Of a DNA stretch of 64,000 nt, positions 47,390-59,210 are shown piece after piece. Source of the stretch: Microplitis mediator (Eukaryota > Arthropoda > Insecta > Hymenoptera > Braconidae); contig NC_079978.1 in assembly GCF_029852145.1 (NCBI RefSeq), positions 10,686,301 to 10,750,300 on the forward strand, written 5' to 3'. Numbering within the stretch: position 1 is the first letter of the stretch; each line of letters starts with the position of its first letter. Position numbers and translations under genes: made by a program. The notes under the pieces are model-generated. The model saw nothing but the letters and a program-made list of their open reading frames with translations. It ran no database searches and was not told the DNA's origin.

Positions 47390-48255
47390 CACGGAGAAAA
47401 AAATATTGTTCTCAGAAGTATACTGTATAGTTACAGTAACAATACGCTATAGTTATCTACTAGATTGTTACTACAACGATTTACCGTATGGTTCTGACAA
47501 CAATACGGTGGATAGCTCTGAGACCTATACGGTATCGTTCTGAGCCCTATCTGACGTCACGCGCGTTGCAAATTATATGAGATATTTAAAAACCTTTATC
47601 ATTCATAAATAAATGATAAGCAAATAACTTTGATTAAATAAAATAATTCATAAAACTGATTTATTAGTTAGTTATAGTCTAAATAAATTTTAAATATAAA
47701 TATAAATATATCTTTTAATTTTCCCAATTTATTTATCAGTAATTTAATTTTAAATTTAATATTAATTCAGATCTCATTTGTTTATTGATTATTTTTCTTC
47801 TATTTACGTATCACATTTAAATTATAAAACATCGACTATATATAATATTTAGATTTTTGGTTATGAATGTATATTTGATTACAAAAAGCATAAAAAAACA
47901 CTTATCAATAAATGTATCAACATAGTTATGGAGATTCTGCTCTGTTAATTTATTAATTACCCGTGGGTCCATATTTCAACATCACAATTATTTTTTACAC
48001 TATTTCTTTTATTAAACGTCTGCTAGCAACAATTATACAATATTCAAAAGTTGGCGCGAAAATGGATGTTTAGTTAGGTTAGAAGGTGCCGTGTGAGGTG
48101 ACGACTACGGAAAGTCGTATAGGGCTCACAGCTATCTAATAGATAGTTACTGGAACGATACGGTATTGTTACCATAAGCATACGTATTGTTGTGGTAACG
48201 ATCTACGAGTTACTATACTTTAGATCGTTCGAGGAGCAATATTTTTTTCTCCGTG
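47390..48255. mobile_element. Element F: CACGG-ended non-autonomous element
   Basis: The ends are CACGGAGAAAAAAATATTG and its complement CAATATTTTTTTCTCCGTG. Flanked by CA (47388-47389 and 48256-48257). Removing it restores CCTCTCATATTT, close to the array text CCTCTCATATGT. Subterminal inverted words (ACAATACGG, GATAGTTACT, CGATACGGTA) are repeated on both sides. CAC tips with a short duplication suggest a CACTA (CMC)-type element. No gene inside. Confidence 0.7.
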
Positions 48256-49168
48256 CATATTTAAAATTTTTGTTTTTTTTTCTTTGTCTTATTCTTGCCA
48301 ATAAATTTGTAAACTTCTTTCGAAATACGCAGGATTTTCAATATCGGGAACTTATTAATTAATTCAAAAAAATTAAAAGATCAAATTATCGAGGGCAAGA
48401 AAAAAACGTCGTCGTTTTGTTGCAAGCGTCGAAAAAAACGTCGGCAGAAAATTTTACTAGTCTCTCATATGTAAAATTTTTGTTTTTTTTCCTTGTCTTA
48501 TTCTCGCTAGTAAATTTGTAATCATCTTTTGAGATACGCGGAATTTCCAATATCGGGAACTTAATCAATCCAAAAAAAATGAAAGATCAAATTATCGAGG
48601 GCCAGAAAAAAACGTCGTCGTTTTGTTGTAAGCGTAAAAAAAAACGTCGGCTGAAAATTGTACTAGTCTTTCACTTTTAAATTTTTGTTTTTTCACTTTT
48701 TCTTGTCCCCGCCAATAAATGAGCAATCTAGCTTTAAAATACCCGGGATTTTGAAACGACCAACGTCATTTATGCCAAAAAAATTGAAACATCAAATTAT
48801 CGATGGCAAAAAAAAACGTCGTCGTTTTGTTGTAAGCGTCGAAAAAAACGTCGGCTAAAAATTCTACTACTCTTTTATCTGTTACATTTTTGTTTATTTA
48901 CTTTTTCTTATCCTTGCCAATAAATGGGCAATCTTGTTCTGAGATACGCGGAAGTTTTGATGTCGGGAACTCAATTAACTCGAAAAAATTAGAACATCAA
49001 ATTATCGAGGGCAAAAAAAAAACGTCGTCGTTTTGTTGTAAGCGTCGAAAAAAACGTCGGCTAAATATTTTACTAGTCTTTTATGTTACATTTTTGTTTT
49101 TTTACTTTGTCTTAACCTTGCCACTACATGTGCAATCTAGCTTTAAAATACCCGGACCCTAACGACGG
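48256..49168 (+). repeat. Element C left-arm array, part 3
   Basis: Four units with the ACGTCGTCGTTTTGTTG core at about 48405, 48610, 48818 and 49020. More diverged from each other than in parts 1 and 2. Confidence 0.85.
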
Positions 49169-49170
49169 AC

Positions 49171-50235
49171 CCCTATCAAAATAAAAATACTGTTTATGAA
49201 CGGTTTTTTTTCGGTTTAAGTGTTTTACTGTTCATTTTCAGTTTTTCAACAGTAAAATAATTACAATTTTATGGTTACAATGTGCGCAAAACAAACTTAT
49301 CTTATACCCACTAAAAGCTGTTAGTTTGCAGAGATTTTTCAGTCATTATCGGAAATTTCGACTGTAAAAAGACATATAAAAATACCAAAACTTATAACTA
49401 AATACTCCTTGAGTGAACTATTTATAAACTGTCATACAACTACCTTAGAATCATATGTCTATGGTAATACAGCTCAAGTTCTGATCTTACCAACCAAGTT
49501 AAAACCATAAAAAAATGGCCGAAAAACTGATATTTGATAGCTCGAACTCAGTAAAATCGAAAATTCGATAATTTTTTTAAAATGATTATCAAAAAATAAT
49601 TTTTTGATTATTTTTCAGTAAGACTGAATTTTTTATCAAATTATCTTAATTAAATTTAATTTTAATCAAAGATTTTATATTAATAACAATTATTCATTTT
49701 TATTATTCCTTTATATATAATTAACATGAAATCGTTTTGAAAAACATAATATATAAATATAACACTAAAAAATTTTCATAGAGAAGCAAATTCAATTTTT
49801 TCACTATACGTAAGTATTAATAAAATTAGAAAAAAAAACTAAATATCATTTTCTTGCAACAAATGCTTTTATCATATTTTTTTTAATTAGCAAATTCAGC
49901 AAGTAAAAACTATATAAAATTATCGTAGTTTTATCTCATCTTTCTCATAAACCGCTAATAAGAGCCAAAAAGAAAACCTGCGTAACATTATACAGCTTTC
50001 ACTGTACTTTAAACTGAGTCTTAAAAAAAATAAATCGATAACAGATCAACACCTTTTTCTATCGATGAAAGTGATGGTATTCTTATAGTTCTAATGACAA
50101 TTTTTTTACAGTTTATTTACAGTTTACTTGATATAAGTTGGAAAACCGTTATAAAACCATTTAGTTAGCGCACATTGTAACCACTAAACAACTATCAATT
50201 TATAGTTATTAAACAAGTTTTCATTTTTGATAGGG
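49171..50235. mobile_element. Element D: CCCTATCA-ended element
   Basis: The ends are CCCTATCAAAA and its complement TTTTTGATAGGG. Flanked by AC (49169-49170 and 50236-50237). The empty site is visible in the opposite arm of C near 53966-54000, whose complement reads ACGACGGACGTCAC without insertion. Inner inverted blocks (TGGTTACAATGTGCGC and its complement near 50165) show the inverted repeats are long. 1065 bp, no gene. Confidence 0.85.
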
Positions 50236-50237
50236 AC

Positions 50238-50557
50238 GTCACTTTTCCAAAAATATTGGATTATCAAATTTGCGAGGACAGAAAATAAGCCTCCGTCAAT
50301 TTATTGCAAGCAATTAATGCTGCAGTCTAGCTTTAAAATATCTGGATTTTTCAGCAACACGGACGTTATTTATGCGAAAAAATTGGAACATCAAATTTTC
50401 TAAGGCATGAAAATAAAACGTTGTCGTTTTATTGTAAGCGTCGAAAAAAACGACAGGTAAAATTCTACGAATTTTTCTCCTATTAAATGTGTTTTTTTTT
50501 TTTTACTTTTTCTCATCCTCGCCAATCAATATGCATTCTAGTTTCGAAATACCCGGA
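50238..50557 (+). repeat. Element C left-arm array, part 4 (degenerate)
   Basis: About one and a half decayed units; the core reads AAACGTTGTCGTTTTATTG near 50417. Confidence 0.7.
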
Positions 50558-52190
50558 TGTAACAGGGTAAAATAGATTCCAATAACTATTTAATTATTTC
50601 TAAAATTGGATGTGTCCACGGTCGATAATAGGTCCTGATTATAACCCGGTTTATTAAATTGAGTGATTCGACATGTCATCGGGTGTCGCTAATCGGTGAG
50701 ACTCGAACATTCGCCCCTCTTTTTGGCTAATTAATTTAGTAGGGATGAGTCTTCCGGGGCTGAATCGAAGAGTTATAAGGGAGTGCCGTGCCAAAAATCC
50801 AGAGAGTCAATTGGACGACCGAAGGCGATGGACGCCTAAGTGAAAGTTAGTGAACGACTAGAGTGATTGGACGCATCATCTACACCATTCTATACGAGGC
50901 AAGACGAGGACCTTAACAATCTGGAGCGAGAACAAACCGGACAATCGGGAACCAGAAGAGCAAATTTACCCGTAAGGAAAACTGGACGACAGTTGGAGGA
51001 ATAGCCGGACATCAGCTACAAGTCTCATCGGGTTGCTGCGGTAAAATTCATCAAGGTAAAATTACAATTAATTAAGGCCGGAATTTATATTCCAATGGCA
51101 GAATTAATTATAATTAATTTAATTAATATCTTTCCGTTGGTTCTCGCGTATATAAATTGGAAGTTGTAGGCCTTCGGCCATTACAACCACGCGCCTCGTC
51201 TTTTCAAAAGTTGCCGCTCTTATTCGCTATATTGTGTCTATAACTCTGAATTATGTTATTCGAGGCCTTTGGCTGGAATAAAATAATTTTCCCGCGTAAA
51301 TAACGAATTAAATAAATTATTCGATAACGTCAGTAAATTACTTGAGGCCGGAATTTATTCCAGTGGCTGAATTAATTCATAAATAAATTTTAATTTACTC
51401 GAATCCGTCAGTAAAATTCAGGACCCGAGTGACGCCAACTCAATGGCCGAATTCCTAGTCAATTCATAACGTAATTCTAGTAGGAGTAAATGTGGAAATT
51501 TTATATTGGAATTATAGTTGAATTAGAGTCATAAAATTTTGGGTGAAAAAATTGTGATGATATTAAAAGTACAAAAGAAAATAGAGTTTTAAATAGAGTC
51601 AAGTAATGTTAATTAAAAGAAATTGTGGTTGTGATTTTGGTCCGATGGACAAAAATTTAAGTTAGGTTTAAGATATGTCCGGTGGACACTAGAAATAAGA
51701 AAATGCGGGTTAACGTCCTGCTGACGGTTTTTTAAAAGTAGAATTTAAGGAAAATAAGGTTTAACGTCTGGTGGACGGTTTTTTAAAGAGAGTGTGTGTG
51801 TGTTACGTCCGGGAGACGCTTAAAATACGTGTGTGTGTGGGAGTGTGGAAACGTCCAGGGGACGCATTTAGTTTGTCATAAGTTTAGTTTGTCATAAGTA
51901 TAGTTTGTCATAAGGTTATTAATTGTTATTAAGGGTTAAATAAATATAAAAGCAAGGTGCTTAATTAATAAGAAATTGGAATTAAAGTCTGAAATAAATT
52001 TATTCCAGCCTGTTCATCATTCCTCTCCTCTCTCACAAAATATGAAATTTACGAACGACCCTGAGCATACAATATAATTACATTAACATCCGGTTCTGGA
52101 AGGCCGAGTCCATCTTCCAGTGGCGCCCTAATATTCGACTATAATACTTAGGTGCGACCAGACTTGGCAAGCTAATCACTCTGTCATACG
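50558..52190 (+). mobile_element. LTR-like retroelement remnant (possible solo LTR plus leader)
   Basis: Starts TGTAACAGGGT and contains the inverted end TTACA at 52078-52082. Features of a long LTR include a pyrimidine-rich TCTCCTCTCTCACAAAA stretch near 52025 and AATAAA-like signals before it. CGTCC-containing short repeats occur at 51650-51870 (ACGTCTGGTGGACGG, ACGTCCGGGAGACGC, ACGTCCAGGGGACGC). It is followed by about 100 bp with TGGCGCCC that is foreign to the array. No clear target duplication, so the right boundary is uncertain. No coding sequence. Confidence 0.5.
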
Positions 52191-52349
52191 GAATTTTCCG
52201 CACCACGGACGTAATTAATCCGATATAATTGCAAAATCTAATTGTACTGAGAGCGAGAATAAAAACGTCGTCGTTTGCTTGTGGACGCCGAAAAAAACGT
52301 TTGGTAAAAATTATACGCATATTTTACCTGTAAAGTTTGTGTTTTTTAA

Positions 52350-53115
52350 CTTTCCGCTAAGGAAATTGTTAATTTTCAAAAATTCGGGAAGTTATTGGTT
52401 TCACCCCGGTTTTCGAAAATCGAGTTTTCATCGGATGTTGACGTTTTGAGGTCCTAGGAAGCTATTCTGACTAATTTCACGATGATGTCCGAGTGTATGT
52501 ATGTATGTATGTACGTATGTAAATACCTGTATCTTTTGAACGGATGAACCGATTTTGAACTTTAAGGTGTCATTCGACGCGGATTGTCAATATCTTAAAG
52601 CCGAGAGACAATTGAGCTTGATCGGTAGGGCTCGTTCAGAGATATTCCAACAATAAAGTTTATTGAAAAATGTTTTTTTTTGATAAGTTTTAATGTGCTC
52701 GATAGAATGATCCCAAAATGAACTGGGCTCTAGAACTTTATAAACCGCGTCGAATGCCACCCCAACCATCAAAATCGGATCATTCGTTCAAGAGAAACCG
52801 CTGTCGAAAGAATTAAAAAAAAAAATTTTTTTTATTTTTCCTGAAATATCACAAAAACGACTTGATAAATCGAATCCAAAATTTGATCAGCTTTGAAACT
52901 TGACAAAACGCGTCGATTGCCGCCTCAACCATCAAAATCGGTTAATTCGTTCGCGAGATATCGTGGGAGAAAGAAATGCTAAAAAATAGTTTTTTACAGA
53001 ACAATGGCATACAAAAGTATTTGCGAGCTCGATTGAAAATTTATTCACAATAGTGTTTTCGAGCTCAACGAGCTCGAAAACAGCGGGAAGTTTAGGGGCT
53101 GGCCCGCAGGGTCAA
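52350..53115. mobile_element. Dispersed repeat at the centre of element C
   Basis: Begins near TTTCCGCTAAGG, then AAAATTCGGGAAGTTATTGG, and ends near AGCGGGAAGTTTAGGGGC. Contains a (GTAT)n run near 52495-52520. The wording TTTTGAACGGATGAACCG and AAAATCGGTTAATTCGTTCG recurs at 28376-28760, and its tip recurs at 21768. It lies between the two inverted arms, so it is either the loop of C or an insertion in it. Superfamily unknown. Confidence 0.6.
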
Positions 53116-55545
53116 CTTATGGACATATTTTTTTTATTGTGTTCGTCTTCGAGACTTTAATGTTCAAATTGTTTCGAATTCATTAAAACCCCGATATTAA
53201 AAATTCCGTGTATCTCACGGCTCCATTGCACATTTATTGACGAGGACAAAAAAAAAAATAGAAAAACAAAAATTTACCTGAAAAAAAAATCGTATAATTT
53301 ATAGCCGACGTTTATTTTCTTACCCTCGATAATTTGATGTTCAAATATTTTGCATAAATGACGTCCGGCGTTCCGAAATTCCGGGTATTTTAAAGCTAGA
53401 TAGCGAGATTGCACATTCATTGGCGAGGACAAGAAAAAGTGAAAAAATAAAAGTTATACAGATAAGAAAGTAGTAACATTTTCAGCCGACGTTTTTTTCG
53501 GCGCTTGCAATGAAAGGACGTATTTTTTTGTAGCCCTCGATAGTTTGATGTTCTCATTTTTTCGAATTAATTGAGTCCCCGGTACCAAAAATTTCGCGGA
53601 TTTCAGAGCTAAATTGCACATTTATGAACGAGGACAAGAAGAAGTAAAAAAAAAAAAAATTTTTGATATGGAACTCGTAAAATTTTTAGCCGACGTTTTT
53701 TACGGCGCATGCGATAAAACGACGACGTTTTTTTTTCTCGCCCTTGATAATTTGATGTTCCAATTTTTTCGAGTTAATTGAGTTCCCGACATCAAAATTC
53801 GGTGTATCTCATAACAAGATTACACATTAATTGGCAAGGATAAGAAAAAGTAAATAAACAAAAATTAAACGGAAAAAAATTCGTAAAACTTCTAGCCGAC
53901 GTTTTTTTCGGCGTTTGCAATAAAGTGACGGCGGCTTATATTCTGTCCTCGAAAATTTGATGTTCCAATATTTTTAGAAAAGTGACGTCCGTCGTTCCGG
54001 GTCCGGGTATTTTAAAGCTAGATTGCACATTTAGTGGCAAGGTTAAGACAAAGTAAAAAAACAAAAATGTAACAGATAAAAGACTAGTAAAATTTTTAGC
54101 CGACGTTTTTTTCGACGCTTACAACAAAACGACAACGTTTTTTTTCTTGCCCTCGATAATTTGATGTTCTAATTTTTTCGAGTTAATTGAGTTCCCGACA
54201 ACAAAACTTCCGCGTATCTCAAAACAGGATTGCCCATTTATTGGCAAGGATAAGAAAAAGTAAATAAACAAAAATGTCAACGATAAAAGAGTAGTAAAAT
54301 TGTAAGCCGACGTTTTTTTCGACGCTTACAACAAAACGACGACGTTTTCATTTTGCCCTCGATAATTTGATCTTTCATTTTTTTTGGATTAATTAAATTC
54401 CCGACAGGAAAAATTCCGCGGATCTCAAAAGAAGATTACAAATTTATTGGCAAGAATAAGACAAAGGAAAAAAAACAAAAATTTTACATATGATAGGCTA
54501 GTACAATTTTCAGCCGACGTTTTTTTAGACGCTTACAATAAAACGACGACGTTTTTTTGTTTGCCCTCGATAATTTGATCTTTTAATTTTTTTGAATTAA
54601 TTAATAAGTTCCCGATAGTGAAAATTCCGCGTATCTCAAAAGAAGATTACAAATTTATTGGCAAGAATAAGTTCAAGAAAAAAAACAGAAATTTTACATA
54701 TGAGAGGCTAGTAAAATTTTCTGCCGACGTTTTTTTTGACACTTACAACAAAACGACGACGTTTTTTTTTTGCCATTGATAATTTGATGTTCCAATTTTT
54801 TTGCATAAATGACGTTCGTCGTTTCGAAATCCCGGGTATTTCAAAGCTAGATTGCTCATTTATTGGCGTGGACAAGAAAAAGTGAAAAAACAGAAATTTA
54901 AAAGTGAAAGACTAGTACAATTTTCAGCCGACGTTTTTTTCGACGCTTACAATAAAACGACGACGTTTTTTTGTTTGCCCTCGATAATTTGATCTTTTAT
55001 TTTTTTTGAATTAATTAATAAGTTCCCGATATTGAAAATTCCGCGTATCTCAAAAGAAGATTACAAATTTATTGGCAAGAATAAGTTAAAGAAAAAAAAC
55101 AAAAATTTTACATATGATAGGCTAGTAAAATTTTCTGCCGACGTTTTTTTCGACGCTTGCAACAAAACGACGACGATTTTTTCTTGCCCTCGATAATTTG
55201 ATCTTCCATTTTTTTTTTTTGAATTAATTAAGTTTCCGATATTGAAAATCCTGCGTATTTCAAAAGAAGATTACAAATTTATTGGCAAGGATAAGACAAA
55301 GAAAAAAAAACAAAAATTTTACATATGATATGCTCGTACAATTTTCAGCCGACGTTTTTTTCGACGCTTACAACAAAACGACGACGTTTTTTTTTTGGCC
55401 CTCGATAATTTGATCTTTTAATTTTTTTGAATTAATTAATAAGTTCCCGATATTGAAAATTCCGCGTATCTCAACAGAAGATTACAAATTTATTGGCAAG
55501 AATAAGACAAATAGAAAAAACAAAAATTTTACATATGAGAGGCTA
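53116..55545 (-). repeat. Element C right-arm array, part 1
   Basis: Inverted copies of the left-arm unit (GCCGACGTTTTTTTCGACGC, AAAACGACGACGTTTTTT), about ten units. The innermost units are the most diverged. Confidence 0.9.
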
Positions 55546-57254
55546 CCCTCGCGGATTCGGGGTTACTGTGAAATCACAGTGAAATCACAGTGAAATCAAT
55601 TTTACCGTAAGTTTACTGTGTATTGATGGTAATTTCATAGTGAATTCACAGTCGTTTTGTGCCATTTCGTCACTCTGGTTATATAGTAATTTTACAGTAA
55701 TTTTATGGTAGTTCCATAGTGATTTCACTTGTGATTCTTTTGTAGGTTTACAATTAAATTACCATACTTTCATGATAATTTTACTGTCGATCAGCTATCG
55801 ATTTATGGTAACCCAACAATGGTAACACTGAGGCTTTATCATGGGTTCACAGTCAGTTTATCGTGATTTCACTACGAATTCACTGTGATTCCATAGTAAT
55901 CTGATAGTGTTAACTCTGTGACTTTACAATAGTTTCACAGTCAGTTCATAGTGGTTTAACCATGAATTTACCGTGATCCCATGACAACCTAGTAGTATTA
56001 GCACTGTGACTCTATGATATTTTCACAGCAAATTATTAGTTTTTTCTCCATGATTTCACTCTACTTTGATAGTGATCTGATACGGTACATCTATCATTAA
56101 TCCAATTTCAAAATCAAAAATTGAATTTTTAATGTCATTAATCGATAGAAATGGAATTAAAAAAAAAATAAATAAATAAAAAAATTGAATAACTTTTTTT
56201 TTAAAACTGTATAAATTGAATTTAAACTACTGCAAAAAATAAAGAGAACATCATTTAGATTAAGATTTCAATAGTAAATATTTATTATTTATCATAATTT
56301 AAAATAAAATATTCTTAAATTAAGAAAACTTGATGATTTACAAATGAAGGCAAAAATTTTTTTTGATAAATATCGAATTCGTTTAATTTTATAGTATTTA
56401 ATAAAATAATTTTTCTTATAGCTTAGTCTTGAGTATATATAGTATTGAATAGCATGAAGTAACAGATTAAATATTTAGTTCTGAATGCGTGTGGTGGCCG
56501 AGCAGGCTAAAGTACATGACTTAATCTACTCTCAATCGAAAGGTCGGCAGTTCGAGTCCCATCATGCGTTAAAAAAAAAAAAATTCCTTCTTTACCGAGG
56601 GTAAAAAAATAGCAGTTAATCCTCCAGAGGAATTACATGAAGTCGTACAAAGGGATACTAAATAATTTTTTTAAACAAGAAAAATTATTTATTGAAAAAC
56701 CAAGATTAGGATTATTGTTGCTATTATAATATTATTATTAATTTTATTATTATTATCTTTGAATCAATAAATATAGGATCTCAATATTGCCCCTAAATCT
56801 CGATGAAAACTAAGCAGATCCAGGATTAAATGATTAAGAAATCACAGTAATATTACTGTCAATTCACAGCGATATTATTGTGATTTCACGAAGAATCTAT
56901 AGTAAGACTGCTGTGAAATCACTGTATGATCACGGTATTATTACTGAGAAAACATGACTGAAGCACTGCAGATCCAGCATAAACTGATAGTGAAATCACT
57001 GTAAATACACAGTAATACTACTGTCAACTTACAGCTATACTACTGTAAATTGACTGTTATGCTATTGTGATTCTACTATGAATCGATGGTGAAATCATCA
57101 TAAAATTACCATCGGATGATAATTATCACACAGTAAGCAAATGGCACAAAGTTACAGTGATTTCACTGTCATTTCACTATGGGTTCACTATCTTTCCACT
57201 ATGATTTCACTGAAATTTCACCATGATTTCGGAGTAATCTCGAGTCCGCGAGGG
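55546..57254. mobile_element. Element E: CCCTCGCGG-ended element with CACAGTG word arrays
   Basis: The ends are CCCTCGCGGATTCGGG and the complement of CTCGAGTCCGCGAGGG. Flanked by TA (55544-55545 and 57255-57256). Removing it restores GGCTAGTAAAATTTTCTGCC of the array. The outer parts (55565-56090 and 56840-57240) are arrays of CACTGTG/CACAGTG words with 4-bp spacers, an 11-bp period. The middle is AT-rich with a tRNA-like segment. No protein gene. Its tip is close to those of A and C. Confidence 0.85.
56485..56575 (+). repeat. tRNA-derived SINE-like sequence inside element E
   Basis: Box A-like GTGGCCGAGCAGGC and box B-like GGCAGTTCGAGTCC are spaced as in a class II tRNA. The anticodon loop region (ACTTAAT) would give a Leu(TAA)-type anticodon. 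The acceptor stem does not pair well and a poly(A) run follows, so a SINE head is likelier than a tRNA gene. Extent beyond 56575 not resolved. Confidence 0.5.
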
Positions 57255-58357
57255 TAGTAAAATTTTCTGCCGACGTTTTTTTTGACGCTTACAATAAAAC
57301 GACGACGTTTTTTTGTTTGCCCTCGATAATTTGATCTTTTAATTTTTTTGAATTAATTAATAAGTTCCCGATATTGAAAATTTCGCGTATCTCAAAAGAA
57401 GATTACAAATTTATTGGCAAGAATAAGTTAAAGAAAAAAAACAAAAATTCTACATATGATAGGCTAGTACAATTTTTAGCCGACGTTTTTTTCGACGCTC
57501 ACAACAAAACGACGACGTTTTTTTTTTTGCCATTGATAATTTGATGTTCCAATTTTTTCGCATAAATGACGTTCGTCGTTTCGAAATCCCGGGTATTTCA
57601 AAGCTAGATTGCTCATTTATTGGCGTGGACAAGAAAAAGTGAAAAAACAAAAATTTAAAAGTGAAAGACTAGTATAATTTTCTGCCGACGTTTTTTTCGA
57701 CGCTTACAACAAAACGACGACGTTTTTTTTTTTGCCATTGATAATTTGATGTTCCAATTTTTTTGCATAAATGACGTTCGTCGTTTCGAAATCCCGGGTA
57801 TTTCAAAGCTAGATTGCTCATTTATTGGCGTGGACAAGAAAAAGTGAAAAAACAAAAATTTAAAAGTGAAAGACTAGTACAATTTTCTGCCGACGTTTTT
57901 TTTGACGCTTACAATAAAACGACGACGTTTTTTTGTTTGCCCTCGATAATTTGATCTTTTAATTTTTTTGAATTAATTAATAAGTTCCCGATATTGAAAA
58001 TTCCGCGTATCTCAAAAGAAGATTACAAATTTATTGGCAAGAATAAGACAAAGAAAAAAAAACAAAAATTTTACATATGAGAGGCTAGTAAAATTTTCTG
58101 CCGACGTTTTTTTCGACGCTTACAACAAAACGACGACGTTTTTTTTTTTGGCCCTCGATAATTTGATGTTCTAATTTTTCGATTTAATTAAGTCCCCGAT
58201 ATTAAAAATTCCGCGCACTTTAAAGCTAGATTGGACATTAATTGGCTAGGATAAGGGAAAGTTATAAAATTAAAATTTAACAGATAAAAGACTAGTAAAA
58301 TTTTTAGCCGACGTTTTTTTCGACGCTTATAACAAAACGACGACGTTTTTTTTTTCG
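57255..58357 (-). repeat. Element C right-arm array, part 2
   Basis: About six inverted units, the last ending at CGACGTTTTTTTTTTCGCTCTAG, the mirror of the start of the left array. Confidence 0.9.
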
Positions 58358-58768
58358 CTCTAGATCAACAGCTCCGCACATCCAATATTAAATTGATATT
58401 TCTTTTCTTGACTTAAATTTCGAAGTCCACGCGCCATCTCTGATTTTATGGTTGAACCCTTATGTGTCGATAATATTGCTATTTGCTTTGTCAACGGTCA
58501 TGGGTTCCCACCTATTACCCGCTCAGTATAACATACGTGCGAGTTATTTTATTGGTTTTTATACTTTTATTCACCGTTAATTCATTTATACATAAATTTT
58601 ATATCTCCACTAATACTGAAAATAATTTCTATATTCAGTACATTTACATTTTTTATCATTTTTTGCTTATGTATCGATGTTTCAGATCACCGTCGTTTTT
58701 AATCAAAACGTCGACGTTTTCGTGAACAAAGCGACCGACGTTTTTGCCGTCGCTCGAGTCCACCAGGG
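58358..58768 (-). repeat. Element C right terminal inverted repeat (non-array part)
   Basis: Inverse of 30945-31355 with small indels, ending in GCTCGAGTCCACCAGGG. Confidence 0.85.
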
Positions 58769-58770
58769 GG

Positions 58771-58945
58771 GTCCTTCATTGATTTTCAAAATAGAAGAGT
58801 AAATTTTCAAAATTAAAACTAGCTAAGATCTAACCTAATAACCACTGCCTTTTATTAAATTTACTTTCCTTCCTCTTTACTTGTTAATTTTAGTTTATGT
58901 GTTTCACACGTTAATGTTTAAATAAATTAAAAAAGATCGCTTAAG
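58771..58945. repeat. Mixed-orientation array (right remnant beyond element C)
   Basis: Continues the 28980-30944 array: TTTTCAAAATAGAAGAG, AAATTTTCAAAATTAAAAC, GATCTAACCTAATAACC, CTGCCTTTTATT. Shows that C inserted into this array. Confidence 0.7.
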
Positions 58946-59210
58946 TCTCCCCTGGTAATCGATTCTACATGAATTTAGTTCTTCCAACTAATTTTTTTTA
59001 CCTTCCCTCTCTGCTTCTCTCATATGAGCATCTTCTTGTCCAGTATCTCTACGATCAGCTCCACCAAGTACTGTGCCTTCAAGTTCATCGTTTGATTCTG
59101 TTGAATTTAAACTATTCGACAAACTTTGCATTGAGACCTCGTCATCTGCATCTTAGAATATATTCTCTGTTAACTTTGTCTGTCATATTTTGGGTTGTAT
59201 TAGTCTTACC
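58946..59210. other. Probable intron sequence, no other feature
   Basis: Lies between the array and the putative first transposase exon. Nothing recognised. Confidence 0.3.

Larger units (their letters stand above)
30945..58768. mobile_element. Element C: giant foldback-type element with long inverted arms
   Basis: The terminal inverted repeats begin CCCTGGTGGACTCGAGCGAC. They are flanked by a 2-bp GG (30943-30944 and 58769-58770). Removing it restores AACAAGGGTCC, close to AACAAGGCTCC of the surrounding array. The outer roughly 410 bp on each side are single-copy inverted repeats. The rest of each arm is a tandem array of roughly 208-bp units. The arms are unequal: about 6.3 kb on the left and 3.9 kb on the right, after subtracting insertions. 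Without the LTR element and elements F, D, E and others it would be about 10 kb. No transposase of its own. Architecture matches foldback/Galileo-type elements, but the CCCT tip and 2-bp duplication link it to A, B, D and E. Confidence 0.8.

Noticed and set aside
55546..57254. Assigning element E to Tc1/mariner because of its TA flanks
   Set aside because: Its tip matches the other CCCT elements, whose duplications are AA, AT, GG and AC, so TA here is just one instance of a 2-bp duplication.
33107..57855. Recurrent short frames beginning MFFHFFLS
   Set aside because: The same array unit read in one phase many times. A by-product of the repeat, with no sign of a protein-level constraint.
31356..58357. 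CRISPR-like regular repeats
   Set aside because: The unit is about 208 bp, contiguous, diverged along its length and in inverted arms of a eukaryotic element; no short-repeat/unique-spacer pattern and no cas genes.
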